From: Flavobacteriales bacterium
Lineage (GTDB): Bacteria > Bacteroidota > Bacteroidia > Flavobacteriales > Flavobacteriaceae
Length of the DNA stretch: 5,361 bases
Assembly: GCA_002747735.1 (NCBI GenBank)
Contig: PDQE01000026.1
Span: forward strand, 1-5,361
Reading direction: 5' to 3'
A program made the position numbers and the translations under genes. This document shows positions 1 through 5,361 of this stretch, piece by piece. A model generated the notes under the pieces. That model worked only from the letters and a program-made list of their open reading frames with translations, did not search any database and was not told the DNA's origin. The first letter of the stretch is position 1, and every line of letters starts with the position of its first letter.

Positions 1-28
1 GAATATATGCACCATTACATATATATTC
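1..28. repeat. AT-rich inverted repeat at the left window edge
   Basis: GAATATAT (1-8) pairs with ATATATTC (21-28) around a 12-base loop, just downstream of the recombinase gene. It may help end recombinase transcription, but the sequence that would follow it on the minus strand is outside the window and the stem is almost all A/T. Weak evidence. Confidence 0.22.
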
Positions 29-37
29 CATATGTCG

Positions 38-69
38 TTTACAAATCTAACGGATTTTTTATTTGTAAA
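38..69. repeat. 9-bp perfect inverted repeat over the recombinase stop codon
   Basis: TTTACAAAT at 38-46 is the exact reverse complement of ATTTGTAAA at 61-69, with a 14-base loop. The stem contains the recombinase stop codon (39-41) and its last codons. It has no T-run after the stem on either strand, so it is not a standard intrinsic terminator. It could be a 3'-end RNA structure or chance in AT-rich DNA. Confidence 0.35.
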
Positions 70-1175
70 AAAATATTTGTGGCTACATGGGTATATTTTT
101 CTGTAGTTTTTGAACTTTTGTGGCCTAAAAGTGTTTGAATATACCTTAAATCAGTCCCACCCTCAAGTAAATGTGTAGCAAAGGAATGCCGTAACATGTG
201 AGGGGTTACCCGCGGTTTAACACCACTTTTTTTTGCTGCTTTTATGACTATTTTAGCTACACTTTCCGCAGAATACCTGCCCCCATTTGGGCTTTCAAAG
301 AGATATTTCTTTGGCCTCCATTGCTTAAAATAAATTCTAAGGTCATTTAAAATAGTCTTTGAAAGTAAGGTATATCGGTCCTTATTACCTTTGGCCGATT
401 CTACTCTTATCAACATTCGTTTACTGTCAATATCTGTTAATTTTAGGTGTAACAATTCACTCCTTCTAAGTCCGGCAGAATACAGCAATTCCACTATACA
501 CCTGTGTTTTATGTTATTTGTATGCTCAATAATGCTAAAAATATCTTCTTTTGACAATACTTGTGGCAATTTTTGCTCTTTTCTCGGCCTTTCAATGGCA
601 TAAAACCTATTGGGCATACCCAATACAATTTCATAGTAAAATTTTATGGCATTTATAGATAAATTAATGTATGAATTAGATTTGTTTTCTTTAATTAGTT
701 TTTGAAGGTATAACCTCACGTCATTTTCATTTAAGTCTATAAGATTTCTACATTTATAATAATTTATAAAAGACTCAAAACAAGACACATAGTTTCTAAT
801 TGTGTTGTTTGCATATCGTTTTAGCTCCAGTTTTTGCAGATATTGCTCAGGACATCTTCTGTATGATGGGTTGTTTTTTCTGTTTTTAAACCATACGGTA
901 TCCGCCTTGATATTGTCATTGTTAAACATCTTATTTCTAAAAAAATAGTTTCCGTTTATCCAGGCCACACCTCTGAATTTCTCAAAAATAAGACTAACAT
1001 TTCTTCTGGTGTTTTTTAAATAAAACATATTAAAGGTGTCACTCCACTGTACTTTGGGCAATTCTTTTACCAGTGCCAATAATACCTTGTCAGTATAAAA
1101 TTGCAAACCAATACATTGCTGTCTTTCAATTAACAAATGCTTTAGCGTAATGAATTTTTGATATTTTTTTTCCAT
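39..1175 (-). CDS. Tyrosine recombinase/integrase, XerC/D or integron-integrase-like
   Basis: Site-specific DNA recombinase that cuts and rejoins DNA through a covalent tyrosine intermediate. The 378-residue protein, counted from the Met at 1175, has three parts. An N-terminal extension (about 1-100) contains a W-x-x-TFNMFYLKNT stretch and a GVAWI stretch. A SAM-like core-binding domain follows (about 107-190), then a catalytic domain (about 205-370). The catalytic set is complete: R237 in AGLRRSEL, K262 in the AKGNKDR hairpin, H326 and R329 in PHMLRHSFATH, H352 in LLGHKSS, and Y361 in EKYTH. It therefore looks active. A Met 13 codons upstream (1214) would add a hydrophobic FYFLFF leader unlike a cytosolic recombinase, so MEKKYQKF is preferred. 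Typical XerC/D proteins are about 300 residues; the surplus is the N-terminal extension, which I recall from other Bacteroidota integrases. Its target is not evident: it could be an integron-type integrase, a mobile-element integrase or an orphan. It is divergent from the zinc-ribbon gene. Confidence 0.93.
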   Translation of the reverse strand: MEKKYQKFITLKHLLIERQQCIGLQFYTDKVLLALVKELPKVQWSDTFNMFYLKNTRRNVSLIFEKFRGVAWINGNYFFRNKMFNNDNIKADTVWFKNRKNNPSYRRCPEQYLQKLELKRYANNTIRNYVSCFESFINYYKCRNLIDLNENDVRLYLQKLIKENKSNSYINLSINAIKFYYEIVLGMPNRFYAIERPRKEQKLPQVLSKEDIFSIIEHTNNIKHRCIVELLYSAGLRRSELLHLKLTDIDSKRMLIRVESAKGNKDRYTLLSKTILNDLRIYFKQWRPKKYLFESPNGGRYSAESVAKIVIKAAKKSGVKPRVTPHMLRHSFATHLLEGGTDLRYIQTLLGHKSSKTTEKYTHVATNIFLQIKNPLDL

Positions 1176-1238
1176 AAGAAGCAATTCATTTACAAAAAAA
1201 AGGAAATAAAACAAATAAAAAGGTGTTATTTTCGTTTG

Positions 1239-1283
1239 TAACCGATATTAATTGTAAATTAACCGTTAAAAACGGATAATTAA
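1239..1283. promoter_or_regulatory. Candidate operator or recombinase site in the divergent region
   Basis: The 125 bp between the two divergent start codons holds an imperfect palindrome: arms at 1255-1267 and 1271-1283 match at 11 of 13 positions around a 3-base centre. Its inner part is CCGTT-AAA-AACGG. The half-site TAACCG occurs at 1239-1244 and 1260-1265, exactly 21 bp apart (two helical turns). An inverted version, AACGGA, is at 1271-1276. The position suggests a regulator binding site acting on one or both genes, or a site bound by the recombinase itself. The 3-bp centre is too short for a usual Xer-type core, which has a 6-8-bp spacer. No clear TAnnTTTG -7 element was found for either gene; a one-mismatch version lies at 1227-1234 on the plus strand. 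Confidence 0.35.
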
Positions 1284-1300
1284 AAAACGCCATAAACACA

Positions 1301-1669
1301 ATGGGTATGCCCGTTAATAAATGTAAAATTTGTAAAAAACCACTCAAAGGAAGAAGTGATAAAATATTCTGTTCTGCAAAATGTAAAAACTACTATCACA
1401 TTAATCTTAGAAAAGTAACCAATATTGTTGCAACAGATATAGATATTATGCTACACCGCAACCGGTCTATATTACTGGAAATTATGGGAAAGCATAAAAT
1501 TCAGAAAAAAGTAAACAGGCGAGTGTTGGAAAAGAAAAAGTTCAATTTTAAATATCTCACCCATTTTCACATCAACAAAAACGGTAAAATGTACCATTGT
1601 ATTTATGATTTTGCCTGGATGGAATTTTCAGATGATGAAATACTTATCATAAGAAGAAGAAAAAATTAA
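1301..1669 (+). CDS. Small zinc-ribbon protein, conserved in flavobacteria, function unknown
   Basis: A 122-residue protein with an N-terminal four-cysteine zinc-ribbon: C8-x2-C11, then C24-x3-C28 in an FCSAKCKNYYH context typical of treble-clef or ribbon knuckles. The rest is basic and lysine-rich, with an LHRNRSILLEIMG helix (about 51-63) and a C-terminal half (about 75-122) that looks like beta strands, rich in aromatic residues (FNFKYLTHFHI, YHCIYDFAW). I recognise this layout, a CxxC ribbon followed by an RNR-ILLE helix and a KKFNFKYLT-like strand, from uncharacterised flavobacterial proteins; their role is not known to me. No signal peptide or membrane segment is present, so it is probably cytosolic. 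The first Met (1301) and the Met at 1307 are both possible starts; neither has a clear ribosome binding site. It is divergent from the recombinase and separated from glmM by 166 bp, so it is probably its own transcription unit. Confidence 0.85.
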   Translation: MGMPVNKCKICKKPLKGRSDKIFCSAKCKNYYHINLRKVTNIVATDIDIMLHRNRSILLEIMGKHKIQKKVNRRVLEKKKFNFKYLTHFHINKNGKMYHCIYDFAWMEFSDDEILIIRRRKN

Positions 1670-1807
1670 CTCAATAAAGCCCTTATATACCATACAATTC
1701 CTCCTTATTAGCCAACTTTAATAGATGAATTTATAATCCGTATAAGTACAATTTAAAATTCACTCGTTTTACTGTTCAATCCTTTATTCCATTCTGCTAT
1801 TTATCCC

Positions 1808-1815
1808 TATATTTG
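1808..1815 (+). promoter_or_regulatory. Likely -7 promoter element of glmM
   Basis: TATATTTG matches the Bacteroidota -7 consensus TAnnTTTG exactly and ends 20 bases before the glmM start codon, giving a short leader. A clear TTTG-type -33 element is not seen at the usual distance. No Shine-Dalgarno sequence precedes the ATG; the leader is A-rich, as is common in this phylum. Confidence 0.55.
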
Positions 1816-1835
1816 TGTTCTAAAAATAACATTGT

Positions 1836-3230
1836 ATGAGCTTAATAAAATCCATTTCCGGTATAAGAGGAACCATTGGGGGGAAAGCAGGCGATAATTT
1901 AACGCCCATAGATGCTGTAAAATTCGCTGCTGCCTATAGTTCATGGCTTATAAACCGTAATAAAAACACAGAAAATTTAACCGTGGTTTTGGGCAGGGAT
2001 GCTCGTATTTCCGGTAAAATGATAAGTAGCCTGGTAGCCAACACCTTGGCAGGTATGGGTATCAACGTTATAGACCTGGGGCTATCTACCACACCCACGG
2101 TAGAAGTGGCGGTACCAATAAAAAACGCTCATGGGGGTATTATTTTAACGGCTTCACACAATCCCAAACAGTGGAATGCCCTTAAATTACTCAATGAAAA
2201 GGGGGAGTTTTTAGACGGAAGAGCCGGAAAAGAAATTTTAACAATAGCAGAAGAAGATAGCTATACTTTTGCCGAAGTAAATGATTTAGGTACCTATACA
2301 AAAGAAAAGGGATTTATCAATAAACATATCAAAGAAGTTTTGGCGTTAGATTTGGTAAATACCAAGGCTATCAAAAATGCCGGTTTTAAAGTAGTAGTAG
2401 ATGCCGTAAACTCCACAGGAGGTATTGCTATTCCTGCCTTATTAGAAGCCTTGGGGGTAGAAACCATAAAGTTGTATTGCGAACCTAATGGCCACTTTCC
2501 TCACAATCCGGAACCGTTGGCGGAGCACCTGACAGACATAGCAGATAGAGTAGTTAAAGAAAATGCTCACCTTGGTATAGTGGTAGATCCGGATGTAGAT
2601 AGATTAGCTTTAGTATGTGAAGACGGTTCTATGTTTGGCGAAGAATATACCTTGGTGGCTTGTGCGGATTACGTGTTGCGTAAGACAAAAGGTAATACAG
2701 TTTCTAATTTGTCTTCTTCAAGAGCGTTGAGAGATATTACTGAAAAACACGGCGGTTCCTATCTGGCATCGGCTGTGGGTGAAGTAAACGTAGTAGAACT
2801 CATGAAAAAAACCAATGCCGTAATTGGTGGCGAAGGCAATGGAGGCATTGTATATCCTGCAGCACATTACGGCAGAGATGCCTTGGTAGGCGTGGCCTTG
2901 TTCCTGTCACTATTGGCAGAAAAAAATATATCCTGCAAAATGTTGCGAAACGGTTACCCACAATATTTTATGAGTAAAAATAAAATAGAATTGACCCCGG
3001 AATTAGACGTAGATGAAATTTTGGCTACTATGGCAAAAAAATATGAAAATGAAGAGGTAAATACCATAGATGGGGTAAAAATAGATTTTGATTGCGAATG
3101 GGTACATTTGAGAAAATCCAATACAGAGCCTATCATCAGGATTTATACAGAAAGTACTTCGCAAGAAAAAGCCGACATACTGGCCAGAAGAATAATGGAT
3201 GAAATTGCCGTAGTAGCTGCAATTAAATAG
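1836..3230 (+). CDS. glmM: Phosphoglucosamine mutase
   Basis: Interconverts glucosamine-6-phosphate and glucosamine-1-phosphate, the step before UDP-GlcNAc formation for peptidoglycan and other amino-sugar polymers. The enzyme is cytosolic and belongs to the alpha-D-phosphohexomutase superfamily. The 464-residue protein is full length for the family. All four signature regions are present. GIRGT lies near the N-terminus (9-13). The phosphoserine loop TASHNP has the catalytic Ser at 107. The Mg-binding loop DPDVDR is at 251-256. The sugar-specificity loop GEGNGG is at 332-337, and the phosphate-binding loop RKSNTEP at 426-432. Val instead of Ala in DPDVDR and Asn instead of Gly in RKSNTEP are, as I recall, usual in Bacteroidota homologues, so they are not defects. 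A related phosphomannomutase or phosphoglucomutase role is possible but less likely. The gene is preceded by a good -7 element and stands alone on its strand, with 166 bp before it and 402 bp after it. Confidence 0.93.
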   Translation: MSLIKSISGIRGTIGGKAGDNLTPIDAVKFAAAYSSWLINRNKNTENLTVVLGRDARISGKMISSLVANTLAGMGINVIDLGLSTTPTVEVAVPIKNAHGGIILTASHNPKQWNALKLLNEKGEFLDGRAGKEILTIAEEDSYTFAEVNDLGTYTKEKGFINKHIKEVLALDLVNTKAIKNAGFKVVVDAVNSTGGIAIPALLEALGVETIKLYCEPNGHFPHNPEPLAEHLTDIADRVVKENAHLGIVVDPDVDRLALVCEDGSMFGEEYTLVACADYVLRKTKGNTVSNLSSSRALRDITEKHGGSYLASAVGEVNVVELMKKTNAVIGGEGNGGIVYPAAHYGRDALVGVALFLSLLAEKNISCKMLRNGYPQYFMSKNKIELTPELDVDEILATMAKKYENEEVNTIDGVKIDFDCEWVHLRKSNTEPIIRIYTESTSQEKADILARRIMDEIAVVAAIK

Positions 3231-3287
3231 AATTGTTGTAAAATGGTATAAACAAACTTCATCATTTTAATACCAACGGATAATGAT

Positions 3288-3315
3288 TAAACTTTTATGT
3301 GAAACATAAAGTTTA
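3288..3315 (+). terminator. Hairpin downstream of glmM, possible transcription end
   Basis: TAAACTTT-T-ATGT pairs with ACAT-AAAGTTTA around a GAA loop, giving 12 base pairs with a single bulged T, 57 bases after the glmM stop codon. The stem is AT-rich and no T-run follows, so it is not a textbook intrinsic terminator. Its position makes a role in ending or stabilising the glmM transcript plausible. Confidence 0.35.
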
Positions 3316-3488
3316 TGAACACAATAATTTAGATTTAATAATGGTGGATAATCCTCTTAAATTGAAGATTCATAAGCACATATCATACAAATACCAATTC
3401 CGTAAAAAATGTGCAGAATTTTTAGTTTTTACATCTTTGATAAATTACAAATTTTAAACTGATAATGAAACGAGCATTAAGAAGTTCT

Positions 3489-3546
3489 TAACCTGAATTC
3501 GATTAATATTGTGACCACAGCTTTCTTTATTTTTGATTAGAGATTT
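3489..3546 (+). repeat. 58-bp direct repeat, copy 1
   Basis: Matches 5229-5286 in the same orientation at 56 of 58 positions; 3496-3541 is identical over 46 bp. The mismatches are at 3495 (G versus A) and 3542 (G versus A). Weaker similarity continues a further 17 bases to the left (3472-3488, about 10 of 17), suggesting that the outer parts have decayed. The repeat contains CGATTAATATTGTGACCACA, which includes a near-palindrome TGTG-AC-CACA, and a TAnnTTTG-like motif. On the minus strand it keeps the frame LIKNKESCGHNINRI but reads through where the other copy has a stop. I do not recognise its family; an intergenic repeat or an insertion relic would fit. Confidence 0.85.
3528..3535 (+). promoter_or_regulatory. 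Candidate -7 element for the PLP-enzyme gene, inside repeat copy 1
   Basis: TATTTTTG fits the TAnnTTTG consensus and points toward the PLP-enzyme gene, whose GTG is 97 bases further on. A TTG at 3509-3511 could be the -33 element, but its 16-base spacing is slightly short. I found no other good -7 match between the repeat and the gene. The identical motif recurs at 5268-5275 in copy 2, where no plus-strand gene is visible within the window. Confidence 0.3.
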
Positions 3547-3632
3547 CGGGAAATTTATGGCAAAAAGAAGAAGTGATTTTTATAAGTATATTAAGATGTT
3601 TATAATCAAATATTTAACATAAATTTATTCGT

Positions 3633-5126
3633 GTGAAAAATATAGAAACCAAGGTTTTATCAGGCTTAGAGCAGCATTTTAAGCCTTTCAGAGATAATAT
3701 TGTGGGTATAAATCAAACCTTTAAGTCACCTTACGGTAAGAAGAATATTATATATACGGACTGGACTGCTAGTGGCAGGTTGTATCGTCCAATTGAAGAG
3801 AAATTATTACGCGATTTTGGCCCTTTTGTAGCCAATACCCATACCGAGACCTCGGTTACGGGTTCTGCCATGACACACGCTTATCATAAGGCCAGAAGTA
3901 TCATCAAAAAGCACGTAAATGCAAAAGATAGCGACTGTTTAATCACATCCGGTACCGGAATGACCGGCGTGGTAAATAAATTACAGCGAATTCTGGGCTT
4001 GCGATTACCCGAAAATTTAAAAGAAAAAGTGCAAATACCTGAAAATGAACGGCCTGTTGTTTTTATTACGCACATGGAGCATCATTCTAATCACACCTCG
4101 TGGTTAGAAACCATTGCGGATGTAAAAGTTGTTCCTTATGATGAGTCTGGCTTGTTTTGCTTTGACAGCTATACTAAATTATTGGAGGAGTTCCAGAATA
4201 GAAAATTAATAATTGCATCAGTTACAGCATGCTCTAACGTTACCGGCATACGAACGAACTACCATAAAATTGCCCAACTCGCCCATAAATATAATGGGTA
4301 CTGTTTTGTAGATTTTGCCTGTTCTGCCCCTTATGTGCCCATAAATATGCATCCGGAAGAAGACGGAGCCCATTTAGATGCTATTTTCTTTTCGCCACAT
4401 AAATTTCTCGGCGGCCCCGGCACTTCGGGAGTGTTGGTATTTTCTGACAAATTGTATCACAATACTATCCCCGACAATCCGGGAGGTGGTACGGTTACCT
4501 ATACCAATCCATGGGGTGACCATAGGTACATTGAAGATATTGAACTGCGTGAAGATGGCGGTACCCCGGGTTTTTTACAAACCATAAAAGTAGCCCTAGC
4601 TATACAACTTAAAGAGCAGATGAATCCAAAAAAAATATTGGAAAGGGAACATCAAATAAATAAATATGTATTTGAACAGTTGGGTAGTATTAAAAACTTA
4701 CAATTGCTGGCCGAGAACCACAAAGATCGGCTGGGCATCTTCTCATTTTTTATAAACGGTTTACATTATAATCTGGGCGTAAAAATTCTCAATGACCGTT
4801 TTGGGATACAAACCCGTGGCGGATGCTCTTGTGCCGGTACCTATGGGCATTTTCTGTTACATATAGATTTACCTGCTTCCGAAGGATTTAAACATAAAAT
4901 AGAAGAAGGTTGCCTGATAGAAAGGCCGGGTTGGATACGAATGTCTATCCACCCAACTACAACCAATGAAGAAATTGAGTACGTGTGTAAGAGTATAAAA
5001 GAGTTGGCAGCCGGTTTTAACCGCTGGAAAGAAGATTACCAATATAATCCTGCCTCAAATGAATTTGAATACAAATACGCCCCAGCTTGCGAAATAGAAA
5101 TGGTAAATAGGTGGTTTTGTAAATAG
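3633..5126 (+). CDS. Class V aminotransferase-fold PLP enzyme, cysteine desulfurase-like
   Basis: A 497-residue fold-type I PLP enzyme of the NifS/SufS (class V aminotransferase) superfamily, probably cytosolic. The cofactor site is intact. SGTGMTG (106-112) is the phosphate-binding turn, and MEHHSN (148-153) supplies the ring-stacking His, probably H150. D227 in FVDFACS pairs with the pyridine nitrogen. K257 in FFSPHKFLGGPG is the Schiff-base lysine. GIQTRGGCSCAGTYGH (391-406) carries R395, likely for the substrate carboxylate, and Cys398/Cys400 in the region where SufS-type enzymes place their catalytic cysteine. It is longer than SufS (about 400 residues), with extra sequence in the middle and a C-terminal tail after about 455. 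This looks like a distinct subfamily with a GGCSCAG motif whose substrate I do not know, so desulfurase activity is only a possibility. The start is GTG: a stop lies in frame 15 bases upstream and the next in-frame Met is residue 80, well inside the domain. No suf or isc genes are adjacent. The gene is bracketed by the 58-bp direct repeats. Confidence 0.9.
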   Translation: MKNIETKVLSGLEQHFKPFRDNIVGINQTFKSPYGKKNIIYTDWTASGRLYRPIEEKLLRDFGPFVANTHTETSVTGSAMTHAYHKARSIIKKHVNAKDSDCLITSGTGMTGVVNKLQRILGLRLPENLKEKVQIPENERPVVFITHMEHHSNHTSWLETIADVKVVPYDESGLFCFDSYTKLLEEFQNRKLIIASVTACSNVTGIRTNYHKIAQLAHKYNGYCFVDFACSAPYVPINMHPEEDGAHLDAIFFSPHKFLGGPGTSGVLVFSDKLYHNTIPDNPGGGTVTYTNPWGDHRYIEDIELREDGGTPGFLQTIKVALAIQLKEQMNPKKILEREHQINKYVFEQLGSIKNLQLLAENHKDRLGIFSFFINGLHYNLGVKILNDRFGIQTRGGCSCAGTYGHFLLHIDLPASEGFKHKIEEGCLIERPGWIRMSIHPTTTNEEIEYVCKSIKELAAGFNRWKEDYQYNPASNEFEYKYAPACEIEMVNRWFCK

Positions 5127-5228
5127 TGGTTTGTTGGTTTGGTGTTTGCGATTAATAGACTTGTAGTTTGATGTTTTGTAGCTACTGCTACCATGCCAAA
5201 TTGCCGATGCAGAGTATGAAAATTTTAA

Positions 5229-5286
5229 TAACCTAAATTCGATTAATATTGTGACCACAGCTTTCTTTATTTTTGATTAGAAATTT
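5229..5286 (+). repeat. 58-bp direct repeat, copy 2
   Basis: Second copy of the repeat at 3489-3546, offset exactly 1740 bp, beginning 102 bases after the PLP-enzyme stop codon. On the minus strand it encodes the last 17 or so codons and the TAG stop (5233-5235) of a reading frame entering from the right edge. The A at 5235, where copy 1 has G, is the base that makes this stop. The two copies flank the PLP-enzyme gene with little else between them. Confidence 0.85.
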
Positions 5287-5361
5287 TATCATTTTTTTGT
5301 GCGATAATTCATTAACTTTTAAAAATCCGGTAATCAACTCATCTTCACTTTTTGTTTTTAA
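5233..5361 (-). CDS. 3' end of an unidentified gene running off the right edge (partial)
   Basis: A minus-strand frame is open from the window edge for 42 codons and ends at TAG (5233-5235). The visible C-terminus begins LKTKSEDELITGFLKVNELS, continues HKKMIKFLI, and ends in KNKESCGHNINRI. The first part looks like an amphipathic helical tail with the pattern DEL-x3-F-x2-V-x2-L, which recalls the C-termini of some flavobacterial XRE-type helix-turn-helix regulators, but there is too little sequence to be sure. The last 17 or so residues are encoded by the 58-bp repeat, so the gene's tail may have been supplied by the repeat. It converges on the PLP-enzyme gene, with 106 bp between the two stop codons. 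An open frame this long could also arise by chance. Confidence 0.4.
   Translation of the reverse strand, partial: LKTKSEDELITGFLKVNELSHKKMIKFLIKNKESCGHNINRI

Larger units (their letters stand above)
3231..3632. other. 402-bp intergenic region between glmM and the PLP-enzyme gene
   Basis: AT-rich spacer. It holds a weak TGGTAT/ATACCA inverted repeat right after glmM (about 3244-3274), a stronger hairpin at 3288-3315, and the first copy of the 58-bp direct repeat at 3489-3546. Two short plus-strand reading frames are open: 3341-3457 (38 codons, lysine-rich, not recognised) and 3557-3622 (21 codons, beginning MAKRRSDFYKY). Neither resembles a known protein or has a clear ribosome binding site, so I do not call them genes. 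On the minus strand the repeat copy keeps a short open frame but has no supported start. Confidence 0.6.

Noticed and set aside
391..603. Plus-strand 70-codon open frame inside the recombinase gene
   Set aside because: Lies entirely antisense to a well-supported recombinase with conserved motifs; no family resemblance.
2954..3136. Minus-strand frame inside glmM (and a similar one at 3884-4075 inside the PLP gene)
   Set aside because: Antisense to strongly conserved coding regions and unlike any protein I recognise.
1271..3284. 10-mer AACGGATAAT shared by 1271-1280 and 3275-3284, with AACGGAT also at 49-55
   Set aside because: Short AT-rich words recur by chance among many possible 10-mers; surrounding sequences do not align.
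3341..3457. 38-codon plus-strand frame in the glmM-PLP gap
   Set aside because: Lysine-rich, no recognisable motif and no ribosome binding site; length is within chance.
3557..3622. 21-codon frame beginning MAKRRSDFYKY just before the PLP gene, possible leader peptide
   Set aside because: No ribosome binding site, no attenuator-like alternative hairpins and no codon bias typical of leader peptides; chance is likely.
4378..4587. Plus-strand 69-codon frame inside the PLP-enzyme gene
   Set aside because: Alternate frame over the conserved K257 region of the PLP enzyme; a shadow of real coding sequence.
5178..5191. GTAGC/GCTAC small hairpin after the PLP gene as a terminator
   Set aside because: Only a 5-bp stem and no T-run afterwards; too weak to call.
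5055..5258. Minus-strand 67-codon frame across the PLP gene end and repeat copy 2
   Set aside because: Overlaps the PLP coding end; low-complexity translation; the other frame (5233-5361) is more protein-like.

Overview
The window looks like a piece of a Bacteroidota chromosome, most likely a flavobacterium. The DNA is AT-rich, start codons lack clear Shine-Dalgarno sequences, and the GlmM has Bacteroidota-type variants (DPDVDR, RKSNTEP). TAnnTTTG-like -7 promoter elements are visible, and a small zinc-ribbon protein resembles ones I know from flavobacterial genomes. No rRNA, tRNA, CRISPR array or complete insertion sequence was seen.

Layout, left to right. At 39-1175 (minus strand) lies a complete tyrosine recombinase of the XerC/D or integron-integrase-like kind, with all its catalytic residues. 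A 125-bp divergent intergenic region follows, holding an imperfect palindrome and repeated TAACCG half-sites. At 1301-1669 (+) is a small four-cysteine zinc-ribbon protein of unknown function. At 1836-3230 (+) is phosphoglucosamine mutase (glmM), a housekeeping enzyme of UDP-GlcNAc and cell-wall synthesis, with its own likely promoter. A 402-bp gap follows with a hairpin and the first copy of a 58-bp direct repeat. At 3633-5126 (+) is a 497-residue class-V-fold PLP enzyme (NifS/SufS-like superfamily) that starts at GTG. About 100 bp after it comes the second repeat copy, which overlaps the 3' end of an unlisted minus-strand reading frame that runs off the right edge (5233-5361).

The genes do not form an obvious pathway. 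GlmM is core metabolism, the PLP enzyme looks like a stand-alone gene, and the recombinase and zinc-ribbon gene form a divergent pair. The most notable structure is the near-perfect direct repeat (56/58 identical, offset exactly 1740 bp, same orientation) that brackets the PLP-enzyme gene. It carries a TAnnTTTG-like motif, and one of its two substitutions converts the stop codon of the edge ORF. It could be a dispersed intergenic repeat, a relic of duplication or insertion, or the borders of a small mobilised cassette. The window alone cannot decide. I see no convincing new multi-gene system here.
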